From the NCBI GenBank assembly GCA_002506705.1, contig DAYA01000068.1, positions 754 to 9,854 of the forward strand: a stretch of 9,101 bases of DNA, read 5' to 3'. Position 1 is the stretch's first letter; each line of letters opens with the position of its first letter. This stretch comes from Euryarchaeota archaeon UBA550. Lineage in GTDB: Archaea; Thermoplasmatota; Poseidoniia; Poseidoniales; Poseidoniaceae. Below, piece after piece: positions 1 to 5,862 of this stretch. The notes beneath the pieces are model-generated. The model was not told the DNA's origin. It made no database searches and saw nothing but the letters and a program-made list of their open reading frames with translations. Made by a program: the position numbers and the translations under genes.

Positions 1-2
1 AA

Positions 3-542
3 TTTGGCAGACCAAACAATTAGGTCGTTGACAATAACTTGTATTCCCAAGAAGATGGAACCAAGCAGCATTACCCCTGAACCGTCGACTCCATCTTGGT
101 ATGCTCCGTACGCAAGCAGTCCAAACATGATGTTGCCAATCGATGCTAGCGCTAGGATTCCAATCACCAAGAATGGGGTCCAAGCATAGTCGTTATTGAT
201 GTGCATTCTAGTGCTATCAATCCAGAACATGGATGGAATCAAGAACATTGCATAAGCAAGAAGAAGCCTTTGTGCACCTTTTCCATCAGATTCGCCCCAT
301 GGCCAGTGTAGTGATTCAAGTACAGCGACGTCTAGTTTGAATAGTGCTACCCACCAATACATCAGGAATCCAATTGCTGCCAAAAACATGAATGGCACAA
401 TGTAAGTGATCCATGAACTCGGGATTCCGCCCCACAGCGCAGCCTTGTCATCCATCTTCGACAGAGCTAAGCCATAACTCACTAGAACTAGTGGGCCTGC
501 AATGAATGTGAAGGTCCTGACCATCTCGCGACTTACTTCCAT
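3..542 (-). CDS. multi-pass membrane protein, C-terminus beyond the left edge
   Basis: An open frame starts at ATG 542-540 and continues without a stop to the window edge, giving 180 visible residues. An in-frame TAA lies nine codons upstream of this ATG. The protein is strongly hydrophobic, with about five predicted membrane segments near residues 10-28, 45-68, 93-109, 122-146 and 156-177. Short polar loops separate them, and a longer loop around residues 70-92 contains Trp-Pro-Trp. I see no signal peptide cleavage site, catalytic motif or family signature, so no function can be assigned beyond integral membrane protein. It lies 120 bases downstream of the lipoprotein gene on the same strand and could be cotranscribed with it. 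Base usage and gene-like character make it a convincing real gene despite its truncation by the window. Confidence 0.75.
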   Translation of the reverse strand, partial: MEVSREMVRTFTFIAGPLVLVSYGLALSKMDDKAALWGGIPSSWITYIVPFMFLAAIGFLMYWWVALFKLDVAVLESLHWPWGESDGKGAQRLLLAYAMFLIPSMFWIDSTRMHINNDYAWTPFLVIGILALASIGNIMFGLLAYGAYQDGVDGSGVMLLGSIFLGIQVIVNDLIVWSAK

Positions 543-662
543 GTCTGGTAGTAATACGACCCCCTCTTAATGGGTTGTAATAATCCAAGTCACAAAACTC
601 TCATTACGGAAGTTCCATCCCTTCTCCGGTGGAAAAGAGTGCCTTACAATTTCGTGCGGGTA
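543..662 (-). other. 120-base intergenic gap, no clear element
   Basis: This gap separates the lipoprotein stop from the membrane protein start. It is mixed in composition. Minus-strand AT-rich stretches such as GGATTATTACAACC lie about 40-50 bases before the start codon and could include a TATA element, but none is convincing. A GAGGGGG run sits about 18 bases before the ATG, too far for a normal ribosome binding site. I found no stable hairpin followed by a T-tract. Confidence 0.4.
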
Positions 663-1604
663 TCACTGTACTGTGACATTTGTTGTCCCGGGTAACCAGT
701 CCTCTTCTCTCAAATGGAGTTCATTTATTTCAATATCACATTGCACGGAGCAAATGTCTACTCCATTTTCTGCTACTGTGGCAATTTCGAATTCCTCCCA
801 AACTGCGTAATAATTGTCAATCCCTGAAAAGGAAATAATACAGTCTGCATCCTCCCAGTTTGTATAACAAGTGTAGTATTGGTTATTGACTGTGATGTTG
901 AGCGTAAAGCCATAGTTGTATTCAGACACATACCAATCAATCTCTCCGAAGAACTCATCAATTTCGACAGTCATAAGATTATCATTTGAAGCAGTAGTTA
1001 CCGAATCAGAATGGTCTTGCGCTAGGTAGTGTGTAGAATCCCACGCATCGGTCGGGCTAGCACCAGTCGGGTCAGCGTGGATCCAAGTACAAAAATTTGG
1101 AAATTGTGTTGAGTTTATTGTTGAGTTTAGCGTTGTATTATCTGCAAAAGCACCCGACTTGTGGTACAAGTAACACTCAGTTGGCCTATCATTGTAATTC
1201 CCTACACCTAACAATTGTCCGTTCAAGTCAACGTAACTAGTGTATAAATGGCTGAAAAACGTTAAATCTCCTTCAACCTGATAATTAATTTTTTTCAAGT
1301 ATTTTCCTTCTTGTGGGAAATGAATCTCCTCAATCAAAAAATCCCCATCAATGTACCAGCACCTTTGGTCGAAATCTAGATCAGTAGGCCAGCCTTCTAT
1401 CTCTCCATCGGCTTGGAATGTTATTTCTCTGATCGTACTGTCATAATATGTGTGCTGCAGCCAAAGCCCGTACAAGTCAGGATCCAAAACATCATCGTCA
1501 CAATTCGAGCTTGAATTACTCGATGAATCATCATCATCGGACAAACATCCTTGCAAAGTAGACATCAGAAGAATCAAGCAAACAAAGAAAAATCGCATCT
1601 TCAT
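663..1604 (-). CDS. secreted lipoprotein of unknown function
   Basis: This 313-residue protein begins with a lipoprotein signal peptide: Lys/Arg at residues 2-4, a hydrophobic core at 5-17 and a lipobox Leu-Gln-Gly-Cys ending at Cys20. A flexible linker of Asp and Ser/Asn follows (about residues 22-38), as is common in archaeal surface lipoproteins. The mature part is acidic, rich in Tyr, Trp and beta-prone stretches, and carries eight further cysteines (35, 82, 144, 172, 246, 255, 285, 289) that could form disulfides. Residues 45-125 contain Gly-Leu-Trp followed by Phe-Gln-Ala-Asp-Gly and later a repeated strand-turn pattern, which faintly recalls lipocalin-like domains; that is only an impression. 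Several Asn-x-Thr/Ser sites (for example near 156-165, 236 and 309) could be glycosylated. The start is ATG 1604-1602; a second Met at residue 3 is possible. It probably has its own promoter, described separately. Confidence 0.85.
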   Translation of the reverse strand: MKMRFFFVCLILLMSTLQGCLSDDDDSSSNSSSNCDDDVLDPDLYGLWLQHTYYDSTIREITFQADGEIEGWPTDLDFDQRCWYIDGDFLIEEIHFPQEGKYLKKINYQVEGDLTFFSHLYTSYVDLNGQLLGVGNYNDRPTECYLYHKSGAFADNTTLNSTINSTQFPNFCTWIHADPTGASPTDAWDSTHYLAQDHSDSVTTASNDNLMTVEIDEFFGEIDWYVSEYNYGFTLNITVNNQYYTCYTNWEDADCIISFSGIDNYYAVWEEFEIATVAENGVDICSVQCDIEINELHLREEDWLPGTTNVTVQ

Positions 1605-1613
1605 TGATTATAC

Positions 1614-1637
1614 TATGCAGATTTACTGCATAAATCT
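1614..1637. promoter_or_regulatory. nested inverted repeats, likely operator/promoter of the lipoprotein gene
   Basis: Two perfect 7-bp inverted repeats overlap here. TATGCAG (1614-1620) pairs with CTGCATA (1626-1632) across five bases. AGATTTA (1619-1625) pairs with TAAATCT (1631-1637), also across five bases. On the minus strand the A/T-rich TTTATG (1634-1629) lies 25-30 bases before the lipoprotein ATG, the distance expected for an archaeal TATA box if transcription starts at or next to the start codon (leaderless). A protein binding the palindrome would therefore sit on the TATA box. The repeats are seen directly; the regulatory role is inferred. Confidence 0.5.
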
Positions 1638-1664
1638 GGCGCCGACTAATTAAGTAAAACCCGG

Positions 1665-2549
1665 TTAAAGAAGTTCGGTTTCTTCAGCAGAACCTGATGA
1701 CCAGTCATAGATTCCTTTACCGGATTTCTTGCCTAGGCGTCCTTCTGAGATCAACTTCTCAAGGAGCGGATGAGGTGTGTAGGAATCATCATTGAATGAT
1801 TTCTTCAGATTCAGCAAAATGTCCCTGCGGACATCTAGGCCAACGAGGTCAGTAAGAGCGAGTGGGCCCATCGGATGCTTGTATCCCAAGACCATCGCAG
1901 TGTCGATATCCTTCGCAGATGCAACACCATCAGCTAGCATACGTATTGCCTCATTTCCTAATACTACGCCAAGTCTAGATGTAGCAAATCCTGGGACGTC
2001 CTTGACTAGAATCGTGGTTTTACCCATTGCTTCACCCGCAGAAGTAGCAGCTTCAATTGTGGATTCAGAGCACGAATCATGCTTTATCAATTCAAGCAGT
2101 TTCATAATTGGAACCGGATTGAAGAAATGCATCCCAATTACCTTGTCAGCTCTACCTGATGCAGCCGCAATGTCTGCAATTGAAAGGGAAGAAGTGTTTG
2201 TGCCTAGGATGCAGTCTTGCTTAGTCATTGTACCAAGGTCTGCGAAAATTTTGTGCTTCAAGTCTGGGATTTCGGGGACAGCCTCGATTACCAGGTCAGC
2301 ATCTTTTACCGCCTCTCGCATGTCAGACACGGCGTGAAGATTTGCTGCCCAAGTTGCCTTTTGTTCAGCAGTGGTTTTGCCTCTAGCGATGCCTTTGTCC
2401 CAAAATGCGTCTATGGTGTTCATTCCGCGCTCTAGTCCTTCGGGGAATGCATCATACAGATTGGTATGCCAACCCGCTTGTGCACAAACTTGTGCAATTC
2501 CTGCACCCATTGTTCCTGCTCCAATGACGGCTACAGTATTGATTCCCAT
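1665..2549 (-). CDS. 3-hydroxyacyl-CoA (3-hydroxybutyryl-CoA) dehydrogenase
   Basis: This 294-residue cytoplasmic enzyme should oxidise (S)-3-hydroxyacyl-CoA to 3-oxoacyl-CoA with NAD(P)+, or run the reverse, in beta-oxidation-like or hydroxybutyryl-CoA metabolism. The N-terminal Rossmann fold has Gly-Ala-Gly-Thr-Met-Gly at 10-15. The catalytic region shows Asn-Thr-Ser-Ser (118-121), then Gly-Met-His-Phe-Phe-Asn-Pro with the probable catalytic His141, and Glu153 for the His-Glu pair. The C-terminal dimerisation domain begins with Pro-Gly-Phe at 186-188 and includes His-Pro-Met-Gly-Pro-Leu at 225-230. The length is normal for single-domain members (Hbd, PaaH). The usual Pro-Gly-Phe-x-x-Asn-Arg motif reads Pro-Gly-Phe-Ala-Thr-Ser-Arg, so Asn is Ser191. 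The start is ATG 2549, 17 bases after the transporter stop, with no visible ribosome binding site. Substrate chain length cannot be read from the sequence. Confidence 0.93.
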   Translation of the reverse strand: MGINTVAVIGAGTMGAGIAQVCAQAGWHTNLYDAFPEGLERGMNTIDAFWDKGIARGKTTAEQKATWAANLHAVSDMREAVKDADLVIEAVPEIPDLKHKIFADLGTMTKQDCILGTNTSSLSIADIAAASGRADKVIGMHFFNPVPIMKLLELIKHDSCSESTIEAATSAGEAMGKTTILVKDVPGFATSRLGVVLGNEAIRMLADGVASAKDIDTAMVLGYKHPMGPLALTDLVGLDVRRDILLNLKKSFNDDSYTPHPLLEKLISEGRLGKKSGKGIYDWSSGSAEETELL

Positions 2550-2566
2550 GTTTTAGTCCAAGAGAA

Positions 2567-3469
2567 TTAGGTTGATGACGGTTGCTTAGATTGAGCGAGG
2601 TAAACTCCCCCTACAATTAGAATGAATGATGCGATTAGTGAAAGTCCTAATTTTTCATCAAGCAATAGCCATCCACTTAGAATTCCAAATATGGGTACAA
2701 GGTAAACGTACATTGCCGACCTTCCTGCTCCGATGATTCGAATTCCGTCAGCAAACCAAACGTAACTCAAGACTGTTGAGAAGATAGCAAGGAAAGCAAG
2801 CCACGCCCATCCTTCGAGCGAAGCATCGGTCGGGAATCCAACTTGAGTGTATTCCCAAATTACCGCAGGTGTTTGGATTAGAAGTCCAATAACGCTTGAC
2901 CATACGGTAAGGTGTAGCGGAGACATCGGGTTTTCTCCAGTCATTGCTTTCTTCATCAAAATCGTTGTACAAGCCCAAGATAGAGCAGCCATTCCAATCA
3001 ATGCATCTCCTAGAAGTCTCTCATTTACTGGAAGGTCTACATTTGGTGAATACCAGGCGATTACAACAACGCCACAAACGGCTGATAGCAACCCCGCACC
3101 AAGTCTAAAATCGAATTTTTCTCCAAGAAATGGTATTGCTAGAATCGCCGTAAACACTGGATTGAAAGTTATCATCAACGAAGCATCGCCCGCAGCAGTC
3201 CATTTCATTCCATACATGAAAAATGCCTGATAGAGAAAGGTCGACAGAAAACCGATTGCGGTAATTATTTTCCATTGATCTTTTGCAGGAAGAATCCATT
3301 GTTTCGTTACTTTCAGAAAAACCAAAAAACACGCTACTGCTATGATGTATCTGAACCATCCAGCAGTAAATGGTGGTATCTCAAGTGCGGCAACTCTGCC
3401 AGCTACCCAACCCAGTCCCCAAATTATCGCAACAGCAAGCAACTTTAGGTGAGTTGAGACATTTTTCAT
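2567..3469 (-). CDS. EamA/DMT-superfamily transporter
   Basis: This 300-residue inner-membrane protein has about ten transmembrane helices (near 8-28, 37-54, 67-87, 97-115, 122-140, 152-172, 185-205, 221-240, 247-269 and 275-292). They form the two repeats of five helices typical of EamA drug/metabolite transporters. The signature Gly-Glu-Lys at 116-118 after helix 4 is echoed by Asp-Glu-Lys at 271-273 after helix 9, and the early Trp-Gly-x-x-Trp in helix 1 (17-21) is also typical. Substrates in this family range from amino acids to metabolites and cannot be predicted here. The ATG overlaps the stop of the upstream 178-residue gene as ATGA, and GGAG lies eight bases before it, so translation is probably coupled. 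Its place between an oxygenase and an acyl-CoA dehydrogenase suggests it could move a substrate or product of that route; this is inference only. Confidence 0.93.
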   Translation of the reverse strand: MKNVSTHLKLLAVAIIWGLGWVAGRVAALEIPPFTAGWFRYIIAVACFLVFLKVTKQWILPAKDQWKIITAIGFLSTFLYQAFFMYGMKWTAAGDASLMITFNPVFTAILAIPFLGEKFDFRLGAGLLSAVCGVVVIAWYSPNVDLPVNERLLGDALIGMAALSWACTTILMKKAMTGENPMSPLHLTVWSSVIGLLIQTPAVIWEYTQVGFPTDASLEGWAWLAFLAIFSTVLSYVWFADGIRIIGAGRSAMYVYLVPIFGILSGWLLLDEKLGLSLIASFILIVGGVYLAQSKQPSST

Positions 3470-4002
3470 CCAAATCGCTCCAAGCCGAGTTGCAAAATGC
3501 GGGCTCTAGGCAGCCCGATTTCTGGCATTCCTTCGGCTGGGGCGTGAATCTTCAGTCCTTCAAGTCTTTGAACGTACAATCCGTATGATGCGATATCGTT
3601 TGGAAGATATGGTGTAGGCAGACCTAGTTTTTCTAGGCCATCACATGCTTCTTTGGTGTAGATTGGATAAACGTTGGTCTCAAAGTGCATCCAGGTTGAG
3701 ACTCTTTTGCAATCTATGTTTTCCAAAGTCAACAAGTGCTCAAGCAATCCGACGTCTGGGTACTTGATTGTTTGAATTGCCATGTTAACCTCCATGACAA
3801 CATCTTCAGGCCAAGCAAATGGTGTGTTCTCTGCCCAAGAATCAGCCAACTCGATGTGTTCTATGATATCTTCACCAGTTACAGCAAACAGAGTTTCCTG
3901 ATACGGACGATCCTCGTACGCATCGCTGACTAAACCTGGTAGTACCGAATAGAAGCGTTCTAACTCCGCTTCGTCGGCTCCGTAGAGCGAGACGGGAATC
4001 AA
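3466..4002 (-). CDS. unrecognised 178-residue cytoplasmic protein, TTG start
   Basis: I do not recognise this protein. It has no signal peptide or membrane helix, is acidic in the first half, and includes conspicuous aromatic and Pro-rich pieces such as Trp-Ala-Glu-Asn-Thr-Pro-Phe-Ala-Trp-Pro (residues 55-64) and Trp-Met-His-Phe-Glu-Thr-Asn (near 104-110). A more basic Leu/Arg-rich tail ends in Phe-Gly. The start codon is TTG 4002-4000; no ATG occurs until about residue 69. GAGGTGG (4013-4007) lies four bases before the TTG and supports this start. The gene begins ten bases after the oxygenase stop and its own stop overlaps the transporter ATG. This tight packing makes a role linked to the oxygenase plausible, for example an accessory or binding protein, but nothing in the sequence proves that. 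Confidence 0.85.
   Translation of the reverse strand: MIPVSLYGADEAELERFYSVLPGLVSDAYEDRPYQETLFAVTGEDIIEHIELADSWAENTPFAWPEDVVMEVNMAIQTIKYPDVGLLEHLLTLENIDCKRVSTWMHFETNVYPIYTKEACDGLEKLGLPTPYLPNDIASYGLYVQRLEGLKIHAPAEGMPEIGLPRARILQLGLERFG
3478..3481 (-). promoter_or_regulatory. ribosome binding site of the EamA transporter
   Basis: GGAG on the minus strand lies eight bases before the transporter ATG, inside the last codons of the preceding gene. Together with the ATGA overlap it favours coupled translation. Confidence 0.5.
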
Positions 4003-4006
4003 ATAA

Positions 4007-4013
4007 CCACCTC
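4007..4013 (-). promoter_or_regulatory. ribosome binding site that decides the TTG start
   Basis: GAGGTGG on the minus strand closely matches the Shine-Dalgarno consensus and is four bases from the TTG at 4002. It overlaps the TGA stop of the oxygenase gene, so ribosomes ending there are well placed to restart. It shows that this organism uses Shine-Dalgarno initiation inside operons. Confidence 0.65.
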
Positions 4014-5175
4014 AAGCAGTTGCGCCGATTCCACTAGCGAGTTGTCGAGGAGTCAGTGGCTTGTCTTCGATCCACTGCTGCTTGAACAATTCCTTCAGGG
4101 CTTCTTCGTCTTCTGGTGTAGGTAGGACGGTGCGTAGGTACTCTGCGTACTCTTCGTCACTTCCTTCGAATAATTCTCCGGTTGTGTAGCACTTTTTGCC
4201 ACCGAATGCACCGATATCTCTGTGGAAGTTTTCGTGAGGAACGTAGAGAGTTACTCCGCATCCTTCAGGTAGGTAGCCGTTTAGTTTCTTGACTTCTCTA
4301 ACGATTTCATCGTGATAGTGACCACGGCTCTCTTCGTTGAGGACTTCCTTGTCGACTTCTATCTCGCCTTCGAGCTTCTTGCGCTCATCCCAGCGTCCCT
4401 TAACTCCCCAAACGTATGCCCAGTGAGCGGATGTGGATGAGTCTGTACCGAACAAATCGTGAGCGGTTGCGACCCACTTGTTCATGTATCGTTGTAGCAT
4501 GTCTAGCGGAATAACTCCTGCCTTGATGATTCTGCGTAGTCCATTTGAACCGGTTCCGAGGTGGAACGATTCTTCCTTGAGCATTGGTCCCATAGATGCT
4601 GCTAGTGGCTTGAATGCAGATGTAGATAGCATACCAAGCTGGAACTTTCCATCTCTATCTACGAACATTGTGTAGTTGAAGAAATCAAGCCAGTGTGGCA
4701 TTGGTCTGTTGAAAGCACCAAGTAGTCTGTCGCCATCTTGTGCGTTTCGCTCTAGTAACTTCTGAGCTTCTCTTCGTCCCTGCTGTCCGAAGTATGTCAT
4801 GAGGAGGTAAGCCATTTGCCAACCGTGTCTCTGTTCTTCGGCCATGATACGAGCGGCTGCATAGCGGTCATAATCTGTTGGTGCGGTTTCAAGTAAGTGT
4901 CTCTGTTGTTCGACCGATGCAAACTCAGTGTCACCTTGAACGGTGATCATTGCGACTAAAGAGTCACGAATGTTCTGGTGAGGCACTTGTAGTGCTCTCT
5001 CCCACTTTGCTCTTCCAGCGTAGTCACCGAATTCAATGACGTCGCCTGCACGGTCCCAATCAAACAGAATCGATAGGTCGAAATCGCCTAGCCATTCTCT
5101 GTTGAAACCCACTCTGTCTTGCCATTCGCCAAAGTTGGCGACCCAGTCTTCCCATGTCTTAGGTAGTTCTGCCAT
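4012..5175 (-). CDS. diiron oxygenase of the BoxB/PaaA family (acyl-CoA epoxidase-like)
   Basis: This 387-residue cytoplasmic enzyme resembles BoxB (benzoyl-CoA 2,3-epoxidase) and PaaA (phenylacetyl-CoA epoxidase), which insert one oxygen from O2 into an aromatic acyl-CoA ring at a diiron centre. Both halves of the site are visible: Glu-Glu-Gln-Arg-His (113-117) gives Glu114 and His117, and Glu-Glu-Ser-Phe-His (201-205) gives Glu202 and His205. Glu84 and Asp173 lie at the spacings expected for the remaining ligands. The stretch Leu-Leu-Gly-Ala-Phe-Asn-Arg-Pro (151-158) followed by Phe-Val-Asp-Arg-Asp-Gly-Lys (171-177) is BoxB-like. By family knowledge BoxB is about 470 residues and PaaA about 310, so this protein is intermediate. 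No reductase (BoxA, PaaE), hydrolase (BoxC) or CoA ligase is in the window. The start is ATG 5175, just downstream of a palindrome array. The fold and diiron site are secure; the substrate is not. Confidence 0.85.
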   Translation of the reverse strand: MAELPKTWEDWVANFGEWQDRVGFNREWLGDFDLSILFDWDRAGDVIEFGDYAGRAKWERALQVPHQNIRDSLVAMITVQGDTEFASVEQQRHLLETAPTDYDRYAAARIMAEEQRHGWQMAYLLMTYFGQQGRREAQKLLERNAQDGDRLLGAFNRPMPHWLDFFNYTMFVDRDGKFQLGMLSTSAFKPLAASMGPMLKEESFHLGTGSNGLRRIIKAGVIPLDMLQRYMNKWVATAHDLFGTDSSTSAHWAYVWGVKGRWDERKKLEGEIEVDKEVLNEESRGHYHDEIVREVKKLNGYLPEGCGVTLYVPHENFHRDIGAFGGKKCYTTGELFEGSDEEYAEYLRTVLPTPEDEEALKELFKQQWIEDKPLTPRQLASGIGATA

Positions 5176-5198
5176 GGTGCGGGGAGAGAGCTCCTACT

Positions 5199-5236
5199 AT
5201 TCATGAATTTGCGAACATGTTCGCACGAACATGTTC
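5199..5236. promoter_or_regulatory. three CATG-centred palindromes at 14-bp spacing, probable operator of the oxygenase operon
   Basis: GCGAACATGTTCGC (5211-5224) is a perfect 14-bp palindrome. GAACATGTTC recurs at 5227-5236 as a perfect 10-bp palindrome, and ATTCATGAAT at 5199-5208 is another. Their centres fall at 5203.5, 5217.5 and 5231.5, exactly 14 bp apart, and each is centred on CATG. The array spans 24-61 bases upstream of the oxygenase start, where an archaeal regulator or upstream activator would bind, and its far end overlaps the stop codon of the HTH_10 regulator gene. No T-tract follows, so it is not a terminator. The repeats are seen; binding by the neighbouring regulator is inferred. 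Confidence 0.7.
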
Positions 5237-5858
5237 AGGGTGAGTTTCGACGTACCTCTTCTGCGAACACGTTTAGAACGATTCCCTCGATTTTGTGAAG
5301 GTGTACAGATAAGGTGGATTTACTCAAACCTAGAAGTTCAGCCAAATCGCTGAGAGTAATTCGCCTTGGTGTATCCCAATACCCTTCATTAAGCGCAGAA
5401 TCAAAAATCAGTCTTTGCTTTGGCGTCAGCATTCTAGAACCAGTTGCTCTAGTTGATACTACTCTGTACGGAGTTCCTTCTTCCCTCAAGAGGTGAACTA
5501 ATTCTCGACTTTTTTGAGCTGAGCACTCAATTGTCCAATCTACCCAGCCGTCTCTCACTTCGAACGGAGATTGCGGTATTACACCGACTTCCCTGATTTC
5601 TTTGATGTATCCGCCGCCCTTTGGGGCGATGTCAACTTCGTAGCGATTACCACCAAGGTCTCGCACTTCATCTACGCCCTGATGTGAGATCAATTCATCT
5701 TTAATTTCACAGGAAGAAGACATTTTTGCAGTACCTCTGCCTCTTCCTAACGGCATTGTTTCTTCAATACGCAGTACTGCCTCAGGACGTTGTCTAGATA
5801 CATCCCCGGACCAATGTCCTTCGGGTAAGCGAACCTCGATTCTGAGTTGGTTCACCAT
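5235..5858 (-). CDS. HTH_10 (bacterioopsin-activator-like) transcription regulator
   Basis: This 207-residue protein ends in a helix-turn-helix of the HTH_10 family, typical of archaeal Bat-like regulators. At residues 144-152 it reads Leu-Thr-Pro-Lys-Gln-Arg-Leu-Ile-Phe, then Gly-Tyr (159-160) and Pro-Arg-Arg (164-166). The recognition part is Leu-Gly-Leu-Ser-Lys-Ser-Thr-Leu-Ser (176-184), followed by His-Leu. The first 140 residues are beta-rich and resemble the short ligand-sensing region found before HTH_10 in single-domain members; no PAS, GAF or receiver domain fits in this length. The gene starts four bases after the glpX stop and ends on one of the palindromes upstream of the oxygenase gene. 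It is the obvious candidate to control the oxygenase operon, but its ligand and sign of action are unknown. Confidence 0.9.
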   Translation of the reverse strand: MVNQLRIEVRLPEGHWSGDVSRQRPEAVLRIEETMPLGRGRGTAKMSSSCEIKDELISHQGVDEVRDLGGNRYEVDIAPKGGGYIKEIREVGVIPQSPFEVRDGWVDWTIECSAQKSRELVHLLREEGTPYRVVSTRATGSRMLTPKQRLIFDSALNEGYWDTPRRITLSDLAELLGLSKSTLSVHLHKIEGIVLNVFAEEVRRNSP

Positions 5859-5862
5859 GTTA

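Noticed and set aside
4..189. A short plus-strand frame at the left edge
   Set aside because: The opposite strand carries a long hydrophobic membrane-protein frame with a plausible start; this frame has no start context or family features.
1652..1664. AACC-C-GGTT with adjacent T residues after the dehydrogenase stop as a terminator
   Set aside because: The stem is only four base pairs and the T-run is short, too weak to call.
1792..2337. A long plus-strand open frame opposite the dehydrogenase
   Set aside because: It has a Ser/Ile-rich, compositionally odd translation and exactly mirrors a clear enzyme gene, so it is a shadow frame.
4012..5175. Calling the oxygenase boxB with a benzoyl-CoA substrate
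   Set aside because: The diiron fold is clear but the length differs and no box pathway genes are present, so the specific name is not justified.
5211..5224. The 14-bp palindrome as a transcription terminator
   Set aside because: As RNA it allows only about five stem pairs and is not followed by a T-tract; a repeated, phased DNA-binding site fits better.
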